Source: JBGPQJ01 sp963829485
Lineage (GTDB): Bacteria; Chloroflexota; Anaerolineae; Anaerolineales; Villigracilaceae
DNA length: 64,000 nt
NCBI GenBank assembly: GCA_963829485.1
Contig: CAWHIK010000002.1
Location: 1 to 64,000, forward strand
Reading direction: 5' to 3'
Shown: one piece after another, positions 29,160 through 39,543 of the stretch
Numbering within the stretch: the first letter of the stretch is position 1
How the letters are laid out: the number at the start of each line of letters is the position of its first letter
Notes under the pieces: model-generated
Databases searched by the model: none
The model's input: the letters and a program-made list of their open reading frames with translations, nothing else
Told to the model about the DNA's origin: nothing
Program-made: the position numbers and the translations under genes

Positions 29160-30230
29160 TTAGGCGGTCTCCAGAGTCAATTTTTGCGCTATGAAGTTGT
29201 AATCGGCCCAGGAACCAGAGTAGATCATCCAGATTATTTTGCCGTCCGCGCTCATCCATTTCTGGGTGAAGTTGGGCTGATAACCGCCCAGGTTGCCCCA
29301 GTTGTCATCCCGGTAGAACAGTGACCACGGTCCCCATGGGTCAGGAGCTTCGAATAGCGTTAACTGGCTGCGCTTCGAACTATCGGGCCAGGCTTGATGG
29401 TATGGACGTGGATTGCCTTCGGTATCGATAAAGCTGTAGTTCCCCAGAAGGTAACGCTGTAATCCGGGGTTGTAGACGATATGGTCTTCACCGGTCATGT
29501 GAAAATAGGAAAAAATCGGTTCCGCTTTGGTGTCTGACTGGCTCCATTGTGGCTGCCCGGAACGATCAAGGCCGGTATAGAATGTCCAGGCTTCGCGTTG
29601 CAATATTTTTTCCTGGTGGACGCGCCCCAGGATCAGCGAATCGCCGTTCTCCCAATAGCTGTTGCCATCTTCGGCAACGGGGAAAGAGGCGTAGATATAC
29701 TCATCACGCGCCCCCGCATAATCCTGTCCAAACTGGATGAAATGCGGTGACGACAGCCGCCCGGTAAAGAAATCGAGCGGGGTAGCTTCGCGATTTCAGG
29801 TTTTGCCGTAATCGTCGCTGGTGATGATCCAGGCGCTTACATTCTGCTGGCGGCGAAAATCGGGATCTTCACCATAATTGTGCAGCTCAATTGCAAAGTA
29901 GAGGCGGCCTTTCAAACTGAGTAACCCGGCAGGTTTGACCCCTGAGGTGGGGTGGACATGTTCGCGCTGGCAATAGATCGCCGGATCAATCGGCAGGTTA
30001 TCAATGTTATGGAGCTGCACGCCCCAGGAGTGATGCGGCTCTGGATTCCCGACAATCTTCCAGAAGTTCATCGGGCTGCCAGAATTATCACCCGCACCGC
30101 CGTAAAGATTGCCGTCGGCAGCCCAGGTGACCGGCCACATATCGCCATCGGCTTTATGAATCCGCAGCGGGTCGGCAGTGCAGGATAGGATGAGCGTGCT
30201 GTTCGGGTAATCCGGTTTGGGGGCGGTCAT
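29160..30230 (-). CDS. DUF4185-type propeller protein, in-frame TGA
   Basis: 356 codons. 'GDMWPVTWAADGNLYGGAGDN' and 'HPTSGVKPAGLLSLKGRLYF' are typical of DUF4185 (PF13810), a family of predicted five-bladed glycosidase-like propellers. The frame is cut by TGA at 29796-29798 but continues unchanged with family sequence on both sides ('SDDYGKT', stop, 'NREATPLDFF'). The related motif would read 'DYGKTWN', so the TGA most likely stands for a Trp codon TGG. This is a point mutation or a consensus error, not a frameshift. AGGAG is 7 bases before the ATG. Confidence 0.75.
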
Positions 30231-30330
30231 TTAGTGCTCCTATTAAAAGAATACCGGCGACCAGTGAAAGGCAAAATTGCGTGGGTGAAAAACAGATTTC
30301 CTTTTTGCGAATACAGTCTGGCTGCGATGA

Positions 30331-31850
30331 TCATTTGGATACTGTGCTGATATCCACGTCCAGCACATCCGGGTTGGCACCATACTGCGTGAGCGGTACG
30401 TTCCAGGTCATGATCTCGTGGCGCGGATAATCCCATCCGCCCTGACGGATCTTCACCTGATGTTTTCCGAAATCGTAGACCAGGGTGTCACCGTCGCCGA
30501 TCAGCGGTTTGAGCGTTTCACGCAGGAGTGGAATAACCGGTCCGGCACAGAATGTCTCGTAATGCAAACGATAGAACTCGGGGACTACGAGCCACTGACC
30601 AGCGGAATCCGGGATGAGGGTATTCTCGTTGATGGAGCGAAAACCTGATTTTACCGGTCCCAGACGCGGGGGCAAAACGCAGGTCGCTCCTTGTTTGACT
30701 AGATCTGCAACAGCTGCAGAAGTTTCCTCAGAAATAATTTCCCCGGTAAGGAAAATTAACTTCAAGTCCAGCAAGTGTCGCGGCGTCCACCTGGTGGTCA
30801 TAGACCGCGACATTATGCAGCGGGGCGAACAGCGTGCGCGAGTTGAAGCGGCGCGACTCCCACTGGTGTGAAAGGGAATTGGTGCGGATGAAACCATGCG
30901 AGAGCAGTGACCAGATATTCAACCACTCAGCGTTCGCCGCGACCAGCTGGGACATGACCGTAGAGAGGACCCGGGTATTCACCGAGATAACACTGGCGAG
31001 CATCGAAGCAGGTGTCATCGAAACGGATAATGCCGATCTGGGGACGGAAATCGCGCCAGGTGTAGGGACGCGGGTGTGCCGGGGAAAAACTGCTGATAAA
31101 TTCCTTATAGGCAGATTCGATCTGCCCGGCAAGGGGATGCCCCTTGGAGTAAGGACCACCGCCCTCCACATAGATCTTGTCCGCGCCGGACCAGTAAGCC
31201 AGCTTGAGCGCCGACTCGAACCGCTCGAGGGAATGCCCGATGGTTTCGTTATGCCACCAGTAATCCACGTCGATCCAGAACTCGACACCATACTGCCGCG
31301 CGGCGCCCATGGCCACTGCCAGCATGGCAGGTCCACAGGTTTCCTTGAGAATTTTCGGCGCGACATTTATCCCGGCGCGCGCGGTGGTGTGATGCATCAC
31401 CGGGAACAGGAATTCGCCGGCGGCTCGAACCGTCCCGACGGTGAGGTCCGCGCTGCGCCGCTGGAGAGCATCGAGCACAGCCTGGCGTGCGGCGAACAGG
31501 TCAAGCCCTTCCGTTTCAGCCAGGTAATGCGCATCGTCATATCCGTAGTAATCGATCACCGGCCAATGCGCATTGATCTGCATATGATCGAGTTCATCGA
31601 GCATGAAGCCCAAAAAGCCAGGGCGTTGTTCGATATCTGCGCGGAGCTCGGCTGAGGGAGCCCAGCCAACCGGCGCGCCTTCGAAATTGGGGGCATACTT
31701 GACTCCGAGGGCGTCCAGCGCATCCATTGCCTGCCGCAGTTCAGGTTCCCTGCCCCCAAAATGCAGATCGAGGAAATCCAGCTTGTAATTTTTTGCGTAT
31801 TCCGCCGCATTCTTTGTCCCGGTTGTTCGGCCGAGTAATGGTTGGCTCAT
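30331..31850 (-). CDS. Unrecognised TIM-barrel-like protein (two frameshifts)
   Basis: About 505 residues after repair. The N-terminal 300 residues alternate strand and helix like a glycosidase barrel, with acidic clusters 'FMLDELDHM', 'EFWIDVDYWWHN' and 'IYVEGGGPYSKG'. The C-terminal part ('LVKQGATCVLPPRLG', 'GDTLVYDFGKHQVK') resembles the amidotransferase-like and beta domains that follow barrels in some hydrolases. I do not recognise the family. The frame breaks near 30949-30951 (GGG) and near 30750-30762; removal of one base at each restores it. The start overlaps the upstream TPR gene stop (TAATG). Confidence 0.6.
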
Positions 31851-34800
31851 TATCGCCTCTCTTTTAATTCTTCAAGCTGCAGCTTTACCCACCAATGATG
31901 GGGATCCAGGTCCAATACGGATCTGAAACTTGTTTCTGCTTCAGTTGTGTCTCCCAATCCCATGTGAGCCAGTCCAAGCAGGTAATGACCCAGAACCTGA
32001 TTAACCATCTTTGGATCATCGTCGAACACGATCATGGCCGGCTTGGATGTGTAGAAACTGCCTTCCACATCCCCCTCAAGTTGTTTTTGGGCAAAGGATC
32101 GAAGGCTCAGTAGCTTTTCACGGGCGTCATCGTCCCGCCCTAACGCCCGCAGGGAAAGAGCAGCATAAAAGGTCAAAGGAGTTCGACCTCCCCACAGGGA
32201 GGCACCTGTCTCCGCCTCGATAATTTTCCGATAGTAATCACCGGCATCATTCGTTTTGTCCATCCTAGAAAGTGCCGCGGCCGTCCGGTACCAGGCCAGG
32301 ACATCATACGGAGACATCCCGCGGCCTACGCCTAGATTCTCCGGAGGATTTTGCGCAGCTTTGTAACAGGAAAGAGCTTTTACGAGGTCTCCCTGTTTTT
32401 CAGCAGACATCCCCAGCGCTACTTGCGCCAAGGCGTACTGACCCGCGGCGCCGCCTTCTCCCCCCTCCCAGGCATGGAAATGACGTGAGCTTAAAATCGC
32501 CAGCGCTTTCTCCGGCTGACCGGTCTGGCTGTAGAGCTCAGCCAGTGTCATGGACAGGTCATCACGCCGCTCCACCAGGTTGATTCGGCGCTCAAGCTCG
32601 GAAAGGCGTTCGGCTTGGGATTTGCCGAGTCGCTGGAGCAGTTGATCCATCTCCATGGGCAGGCGCGGATCGTCCGGGTTAGCCTGAAGAGCCTGCTCAT
32701 AACAATGTTTTGCCTCGGATTTGTCGCCGCGCTTGTTGTAAAGCGCAATTCCCAGATTCCGCCATGGGATGGAAAGAACGGGCTCGAGCCGTGTCGCTGC
32801 CTGCCAGGCGTCAATGGCCTTGGCATATTGTTTCTTGTCATAGTACAGGTTGCCGAGATAATATGCCGCCCGCCCATCACCCGGATTTACCCGGCGAACA
32901 GCCTCAAGGATGATCTGCTCTTCAAGCCGGATGGGGAAACACCAGTCAACTGGCCGCTTTGCGCCTTGTTGATAGCGCGTCAGTGCCGAGGCATCGTCTC
33001 CGCTTTGAGCAGCGAAAAAACCAAGGGCATAATCAACCATCGGGTATCGCGAACCACATGCCGCAAGAATGTCGCTCGCATCACCATACAAGCCAGCGTT
33101 TGCGTAATCAAACGCGAGATCGAGGTAATTCTGCACATCGCCGTGCAGAAGGCGGGTCAGTTCGGAGTTGTCGCCGGTCAGCAGCGACAACTCGCTTTGT
33201 GCCCAATGGTTGAGCGGATCAAGCGTCAGCGCAAAGTCCAGAGCCAGATGAGCGAGGGCTGTGTCTCCCAGTAAACGCAATAAAACAACCTTGAGAGCAA
33301 GGGCTTTGAGATTGTGCGCGTCCGTCACCAGGGATCGGTCGATGTGCTCAAGGGCTTTGGCGTAATCCCCGCGGCGGGTATCGATCTGCGCCAGCGAAAA
33401 ATATCCCGCTGTGCGCTGGGCGTAGCTCCAGGTGGCTTTGTAGAATTGGTTGTAGGCTTCATCGAAACGTCCCTGATAGACCAACGCCAGCCCAAGGTTG
33501 TAATGGGGTTCGCCGTCGTAGGGATTGAAGTTGTAGCGGGTCAGTGTCTGGATGCATTTGCGAAAAAGCGTTTCAGCACCGGTGAAATCCCCGCGGCGCA
33601 ACAGCAGTCGCCCGAGGGCATGGTTGCTACGGCTGTCAGCCGGGTCAAGTTCGAGCGCGCGCTCCCAGTAAGGTGCCGGGTCGAGGCTGAAGTGCAGATA
33701 CTGTTCCACGTGCAGACCGGTGAGATACAACTCGTCCAGCGAGGGGATCTGGTGCGGCAGCTTCGGCGGTTTGGCTGTTTCAGGAAGCGGAGGGCTGGTC
33801 CGGGTGTACGTGGAATAGCGAAATGAGTTCGACCCCACGGAAGTCGTAGACAACGACGAGTGCCTTATCGCTAATCCCATTCAATTGACAGGTGAACGGT
33901 TTCCCGGGAACCAGGTCAACTCGTCGGTCCAGAATAATATCATCCGCATCCTTGAGCACAATCCGAGCCTGGGGATATGATCCGGTGACACAAATCCCGA
34001 GGAGGTCTTTTTCAAGATTGACCGCAGCATATCGATTGGCATTTTTCACCGATCCGATTTCCTGGAAGGGATACCAGATCTGCGAAAAGGACCGCGTTTC
34101 ATAGGGCTGAAGCCAGGAGAAGTCGGGCTGGTTATCCGAGTAAGCCGAGGCCATTAATTCGACGTAAGGACCGTCCTCATCGGTGAGGGTTTTCTGCCAG
34201 CCTGTGCCGAAATCGCCGGATCCCCAGACGAATAATTTCTTTCCCGGTGAGATATGATGATTCGCCACATGAATGACACCTCCCCGTTTGCCGTGGTCAT
34301 AACCTCCAAAGAAATCGAACGATGACGGATTGGCAAAATACGACGTGGTCCCATCTACATTTCCCGGCCACGAGATGTCCACACCCTTTGTCCAGTCGAG
34401 CCCGGCGTATTTTTGATGTGCAACGGGATAATCCGCCATATAGGCGCGGGAATGGAAGGTCACACTCTCGACATCGGGAGGGAAGATCAGCTGGTACTGA
34501 TCATTCACATGCACCGCCGTATTGACCCACCATAAAAAGGGCTGAGGCAGGGGAGTGCGATTAAAAAGCCTGACCTGTAATTCGAAGAATGCCTTGCCGG
34601 GGTACACACAGATACCCAGCATGCCTTTCATCCGGTTCATCGGTTCATGCTCGCTCAACCAGAGCGTGGCGGAGCCGTCGCCCCCTTGCTCAAGCTTGTA
34701 CTCGACAGGCAGAAACGTCGAGGGACGGTGATGCATCGGCCAGTTGAATTCCATGCCGCCGGAGAGCCAGGAACCGAACAGCCCGATCAGCGCCGGCTTG

Positions 34801-35105
34801 ATGACGTGCTGGCGGTAGATAAAGTCATACCCGTTTGTTTTATCCAACGCGGCATGGATACGTCCGCCGAAACGGGGCAGCATCATTAATTGGATATACT
34901 CATTTTCAAGAAACACCGCATCATACGGCTGGTCGATCTTCTCTTCGTGGTTGACCCGGTCGGTGAATGGATTCGGGTACACCCGTCCGCTGGCACCCTG
35001 GTTGACCCGGTTCTCGAAAAACATCGGGTTGGGGTCAGGCGGCGGTGCAGGGTAGGTGGGAATGACAATGGATTCTTCCCAAATACGAACTGGTTGTAAT
35101 GTCAT
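31850..35105 (-). CDS. DUF5107-TPR protein (one frameshift)
   Basis: About 1084 residues after repair. The N-terminal half (about 1-440) is a DUF5107 domain: 'MMLPRFGGRIHAALDKTNGYDFIYR', 'GSWLSGGMEFNWPMHHRP', 'PQPFLWWVNTAVHVNDQYQ'. This galactose-mutarotase-like beta-sandwich occurs in sugar loci. The second half contains about ten TPR units, for example 'ALGRLLLRRGDFTGAETLF' and 'YLGNLYYDKKQYAKAIDAWQ'. One extra base in GGG at 33792-33794 splits it; without that base 'HPDQP' runs into 'PLPETAKPPK'. Start at 35105 with AGGA 6 bases upstream. It may bind oligosaccharides or organise partner enzymes. Confidence 0.82.
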
Positions 35106-35124
35106 TAATATTCCTTTTTCTTCT

Positions 35125-36210
35125 TCATGTATTTGTAGCGCACACGCCAACATACCTGTCGCCGGCTCCATAATACAGGAGCCAGCGACCTTCAAAATTC
35201 ACAAGGCCGTTGGCGAAACAGACATTCGGGATCGTGCCTTCGGTTTCAAAAGGAAGCTCAGGGTATAAAAAAGGCTGGGTGGTCCTGCCGATCACGGACG
35301 TGGGATCACGAGAATCAAACAGCGCCTGTCCCACGGAATATGCACCCGGGGGTAAATCCGGATCATTGGCATTACAGCCGTTGTAGATCAACAGAATCCC
35401 TTCATCGCGCAGGACGGCTGCGGGACCCGGCTCGACAAGCACACTGTCGAATCTTCCTTTCCGCGGGGACAGGACCGGTTTCAGGGCAGGGTGACCGGGA
35501 ATCCACTGGTCGTCACGCCAGATTCCGTTTTCGAGTTTGATGCGTTTATTCGCACCGATTTCCATCTCCACCGGCTCCCAGTGGATCAAGTCCTCGGATG
35601 TGGCAGCATAGATCTCGGACTCGCCCCAGTACATCCAGTATTTGCCGTTGATGCGCGTGGCGATCAACTTTTCGCCTTCCTGGCGGCAGACGATCACGCC
35701 TGCCTTTGACCAGAATTCACTGTATTTCCCGCTGAAGGTCAGCCCGTGTTTTTTCCAATGAAACAGGTCGGTTGAAGTCGCAACCGCCATATAGCAGCAC
35801 GTCCCATCGAACAGGGCGTAGGTCAGCACATAGTCGCCGCTCTCGGTTTCGACGATGCGCGGATCCTGGAGGCCGGTGCCCAATTCCATCTCGCGCCAGG
35901 GCCCTTTGTCAGGATATAACACAGGAACCGGAAAACGGCCGAAATGAATCCCGTCATCGCTCCAGGCCAATCCGATTTTACTGACCCCGGTGACGAATCC
36001 CTCCGGTCCGGCGGCGCGATAAAGACAAAAGACCATCCCGTCCTTGACCAATGTTGCCGGATTGAAAATACCGAGCTTTTCCCACTCCACCCTGCCCAGT
36101 AACGGGCACATGAAGGTTGCATCGCCTGGCGAGAAAATGGGATTCACGTTTTCGAGTCGTTTGAAGGGGCCGAGCGTCCAGTTCGGATCGAGAGATTTCT
36201 GATTGTCCAT
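35125..36210 (-). CDS. Glycoside hydrolase family 130 (beta-mannoside phosphorylase/hydrolase-like)
   Basis: 361 residues from ATG 36210. Propeller motifs of GH130 are visible: 'IFNPATLVKDGMVFCLYRA', 'GLQDPRIVETESGDYVLTY' with the catalytic Asp, 'PGPAAVLRDEGILLIYNG' and the C-terminal 'WLLYYGAGDRYVGVC'. Family members phosphorolyse or hydrolyse beta-1,4- or beta-1,2-mannosides inside the cell. Which subgroup is present cannot be settled by eye; loss of the phosphate-binding basic residues would point to a hydrolase. The stop lies 20 bases before the DUF5107 start. Confidence 0.85.
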   Translation of the reverse strand: MDNQKSLDPNWTLGPFKRLENVNPIFSPGDATFMCPLLGRVEWEKLGIFNPATLVKDGMVFCLYRAAGPEGFVTGVSKIGLAWSDDGIHFGRFPVPVLYPDKGPWREMELGTGLQDPRIVETESGDYVLTYALFDGTCCYMAVATSTDLFHWKKHGLTFSGKYSEFWSKAGVIVCRQEGEKLIATRINGKYWMYWGESEIYAATSEDLIHWEPVEMEIGANKRIKLENGIWRDDQWIPGHPALKPVLSPRKGRFDSVLVEPGPAAVLRDEGILLIYNGCNANDPDLPPGAYSVGQALFDSRDPTSVIGRTTQPFLYPELPFETEGTIPNVCFANGLVNFEGRWLLYYGAGDRYVGVCATNT

Positions 36211-36215
36211 ATCTC

Positions 36216-37550
36216 TCACCCTGGAAGCGGGAAATCCGCGCGAGGATCATCCAATACCAACACCCAATCCCGATCGTTTTCGGGAGTTGTAAATTCAATC
36301 CGCCCGTTGGCAAACTCACCGATCGGTTGAACTGCTCCCGTGCGCGGATCGAACCAACTGGCGTTGACCGTGGGTGTACGGAAAAAACCCAGGTCCAGTG
36401 TGGCGCGTTGGTGCGCGGTGGGGAAATAAACGAAGGCATATTGCTGTTCGTGGTGCTGCGAGCGCGTGGCGCGGATATGTGTTCCCGCTTTTCCGGCATC
36501 CGACAAAATCAGCGCCTGGTCGGGAATGCGGTCAAAGTAAGGGCGTGAAAGCATCAGGCGTTTCAAGTGAATCAGTTGTGTCGCAGCCGGGCGATCCAGC
36601 GCTTCGACCCAGGTGCGGTCCGCATGGTTGATGATCTCATAGCGCGGTCCGTAAAATTGCCAGATGGAGTGATGACCATAGGTGACGCCGCATCCTCCGG
36701 CAAAGACCGAGCGATAAATTTGTTTACGTACTTCATAATCACGGAAATAACCGTTGGCGGGATTCCATTCCGGCCAGGGCGCAATGGGATGATCCTCGTA
36801 GCACGGTTCGCCGTCGAGGGCTGGCTTGGGCGGCTGGAGCCTGTATAAGTGATCGATCCAATCCCAGGCGGGATTTTCAACATCCCAATGACCCGATTGG
36901 ATCATGACCAGATCAGACCAATCCTCATCATGGATACAGGCGGGACCGAAGAGGCCGCCATCCGAATGATAAGTGAGCAGCGCTTCGGGACCGAGACCTT
37001 CACGCAAGCCGCGCGCCATCCGCCGCCATGTCAACATCCAATCGGTGTTGCCGCGCGCCGGAGGACGATCCCCGCCAAGGCACCAGATCAGGTTGCTTCG
37101 ATCGGCATAACGCGATCCGAGCCATTTCCCGTAAGGATAAGCCGTGTCCGGGTTGAATATCACCGGTCCAATTCCCCAGTTGGGGGTCACTTTATCTGCC
37201 CAGGTTGGCAGCAGGCAGACGTAGATCCCTAATTCCGCGGCACGTTCGATGAGCGCATCCACATAAGCAAAATAGGCTTCGTTGGGACAGGCAGGATCGT
37301 TGTCAAGAAAAGGACGCTCGCCATTGGCGCTGGGTGAGGTCAAGCCATCCTGCTCGCTGAGCAGCATGACCTGGATCACGTTGAAGCCCTTTTGCTGCCG
37401 ATTGACAAGATACCTTTCCGCTTCCTCACGCGTGGTGCGATGGAACAAGTTCCAGGCTGTATCGCCCATCCAAAAGAAAGGTTCGCCACTTTCAGTGCAT
37501 AGAAAATGATGATTGGCGCTGATGTGAATGGAAGGCAGTTTGACTGGCAT
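36216..37550 (-). CDS. Glycoside hydrolase family 140 (DUF4038, apiosidase-like)
   Basis: 444 residues. The DUF4038 barrel starts 'FLCTESGEPFFWMGDTAWNLFHRTTREEA' and has 'GFNVIQVMLLSE', 'WGIGPVIFN' and 'LIWCLGGD', matching the apiosidase family that removes apiose-linked groups of rhamnogalacturonan II. A C-terminal beta domain ('YAFVYFPTA', 'WFDPRTGAVQPIG') follows. 'VTYGHHSIWQFY' marks the back of the active site. No signal peptide. It starts 3 bases after the stop of the beta-helix gene. Confidence 0.85.
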   Translation of the reverse strand: MPVKLPSIHISANHHFLCTESGEPFFWMGDTAWNLFHRTTREEAERYLVNRQQKGFNVIQVMLLSEQDGLTSPSANGERPFLDNDPACPNEAYFAYVDALIERAAELGIYVCLLPTWADKVTPNWGIGPVIFNPDTAYPYGKWLGSRYADRSNLIWCLGGDRPPARGNTDWMLTWRRMARGLREGLGPEALLTYHSDGGLFGPACIHDEDWSDLVMIQSGHWDVENPAWDWIDHLYRLQPPKPALDGEPCYEDHPIAPWPEWNPANGYFRDYEVRKQIYRSVFAGGCGVTYGHHSIWQFYGPRYEIINHADRTWVEALDRPAATQLIHLKRLMLSRPYFDRIPDQALILSDAGKAGTHIRATRSQHHEQQYAFVYFPTAHQRATLDLGFFRTPTVNASWFDPRTGAVQPIGEFANGRIEFTTPENDRDWVLVLDDPRADFPLPG

Positions 37551-37553
37551 GGA

Positions 37554-39539
37554 TTATTGACTCATCTTTTGAATTGCCTGCGCCAGATCAAATGGGAGAG
37601 CAAGCATATCCCAGTGCATTTCCAATTCTCCGTCTTTGAACAAAAATACCGCCGGCGTGGAGGTTTCGATTTTCCCGCCCAGCAATGAAATTTCTCCCAA
37701 ATGCCACTCAGCCGCCAGATTGGCGCGCTGCCACTGGGTGAGTCCACTCACGTCAATCAATAGCACCTGCAACCCCCGGTCCGCATACTGGTGCGCCATA
37801 CTGCGCAGAAAAACGGATTGGCTGCGGGATATCATATCTGAAGGATCGATCAGCGCTGCCAGAACTTTACCGGTGGCTGGCACATTCCTGCGAATATCCG
37901 CCAACAGGCGCGGATTGACAGTGTCAACCGTTGACGAGGTCCTCTCGTGCGCACCGATATCGATGGCGCTGCCGTAGGGGATGGCGTTGCCAAAGAAATC
38001 CGTTGCACCCCTATCATTTAGGCTGAGGCCTGCGTCAATCGCGGGTGAGCCGGCCTGAAGCGTGAAGGCTGAGGCGGAGCGCCCGATCTCATGATAGTCG
38101 GGCTGATTCAATTGGGGATCAGCAAACAAGCTGTTCGCGTCTTGTCCGCTGAGTTTCTGGTATTCGTCAAAGCCGGAGTAATAATTCTCTTTGAAAGAGA
38201 AGAAGGGCGTGCCCTCACCGGTCAGCCAGTACAGGTTGTGGTCAAGTGCGAGTTTCGTGCCGCCATCCACCAGCCAGGGGACTTTGGAGACGATGATGTT
38301 GTTGGCAAACAGGTTGGGGCGCTCGCCGGTGAATTCCGCCTTGTTAACCAAGGCCGGATATTTTCCAACGGGAGACCAGTTGAAAGTATTGTTGTAGATC
38401 AAGACGCCATCCAGGAGCCCATAATTCCACGTGGAAAGGAAGATGTCGCCCTGACGGCTGGCAAGGTCGGCGCGCTGTCCGTTGTTGGAGCAAACGTTAT
38501 AGCGGGCTACGGCATTCTCGGTGGTCACGCCTTCCGCACCAAAGACCGATATACAATAGCCGTCACAGTCATGCCCGTAGTTATATTGGTAAGTGTTATT
38601 ACGGGTGCCCCAATCAATATCAAAACAGCCGGCATCGATTTCAGGCGAATAAGCATTGTACAATTCGTTGTACTGCACCACACAATCAATGCATGTCCAG
38701 GTCCAGATGGAGGAAGGTGTGCCAATTGTTTTTGGGGACGGCTGCTTCCCGGTATTAAAAGCAACGGAGTATTCGATCAACCCTTTGCGCACGCCCCATA
38801 GCACGATGCCATCGCCATAAACATCGTGGACTGTCGAATTGCGGATGGTCACATTCTCGGCAACCGCCGGGTTGTCGTAATCGATCGGCCAGCCGACACC
38901 TCCATTGACTTCGATGCCTGCCCATTGGTTCGTGTTGTAAGCGGTGACCCCGTCGATGACCACGTCTTGAAAAAGGCTGCCGTTGGCGAGCACCACCACC
39001 AGACCGGGAACCTTGTCTTTATACGACTTCCCCCAGACATCATGCACAATCAGGTTTTTCAGGCGGATATGGCGAAGTGTCTGAATCCCTTCCTGCCCGC
39101 TGACCAGCACACCGAAACGTGTGCCACCGGTGAACTCGATATCCTGAATTTCCCAATATTCCTGCCCTGAGAGTTTGAAAGCCTGGGGATTCTTTCCTGC
39201 ATCGATAACAGGAAGCTCACCGTTGCCATAAGCGCCAACGAGAATGGGATTGCCACCCGTGCCGGAGCCCTGGGGGATCAATCCGCCCTGGCAGCTGGTT
39301 CCGCGTTTAAAAAAAATCCCATCACCCGGCTGGAATATGGTTCTGTTAACGGGGTTCAGCGTTCCCCAGGGGCGCAAGTACGATGTGCCCGGGTTGTCAT
39401 CGCTACCTTTCGTACAGTCAACGTAATAGGCCGTTCCGGTAATTGTGGGAATCTGAGGCGCACAACCTGAGACGAGTAACGCAAGAAGGACATAAGCCCA
39501 TGAGAATCTAAATTTACTCGGCGCCAAAAAACCAAACAT
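37554..39539 (-). CDS. Parallel beta-helix lipoprotein with thioredoxin-like C-terminus
   Basis: 661 residues from ATG 39539. The signal ends in LLVSGC (Cys26), so the protein should be outside and lipid-anchored. Residues about 35-530 form a right-handed beta-helix ('IRLKNLIVHDVWG', 'VTIRNSTVHDVYGDGIVLWG', 'ARYNVCSNNGQRADLASRQGD'), the fold of pectate lyases and alginate-type lyases. Residues about 540-660 ('AALIDPSDMISRSQSVFLRSMAHQYADRGLQVLLIDVS', 'STPAVFLFKDGELEMHWD') look like an AhpC/TlpA thioredoxin fold, with no CxxC. That combination is unusual. The substrate is probably a pectic or other polysaccharide. Confidence 0.8.
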   Translation of the reverse strand: MFGFLAPSKFRFSWAYVLLALLVSGCAPQIPTITGTAYYVDCTKGSDDNPGTSYLRPWGTLNPVNRTIFQPGDGIFFKRGTSCQGGLIPQGSGTGGNPILVGAYGNGELPVIDAGKNPQAFKLSGQEYWEIQDIEFTGGTRFGVLVSGQEGIQTLRHIRLKNLIVHDVWGKSYKDKVPGLVVVLANGSLFQDVVIDGVTAYNTNQWAGIEVNGGVGWPIDYDNPAVAENVTIRNSTVHDVYGDGIVLWGVRKGLIEYSVAFNTGKQPSPKTIGTPSSIWTWTCIDCVVQYNELYNAYSPEIDAGCFDIDWGTRNNTYQYNYGHDCDGYCISVFGAEGVTTENAVARYNVCSNNGQRADLASRQGDIFLSTWNYGLLDGVLIYNNTFNWSPVGKYPALVNKAEFTGERPNLFANNIIVSKVPWLVDGGTKLALDHNLYWLTGEGTPFFSFKENYYSGFDEYQKLSGQDANSLFADPQLNQPDYHEIGRSASAFTLQAGSPAIDAGLSLNDRGATDFFGNAIPYGSAIDIGAHERTSSTVDTVNPRLLADIRRNVPATGKVLAALIDPSDMISRSQSVFLRSMAHQYADRGLQVLLIDVSGLTQWQRANLAAEWHLGEISLLGGKIETSTPAVFLFKDGELEMHWDMLALPFDLAQAIQKMSQ

Positions 39540-39543
39540 GCAT

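Noticed and set aside
29796..29798. TGA read as selenocysteine or as a reassigned Trp codon
   Set aside because: No selenocysteine hairpin or catalytic context, and many intact genes in the window end in TGA, often in ATGA overlaps. Error or mutation of TGG is simpler.
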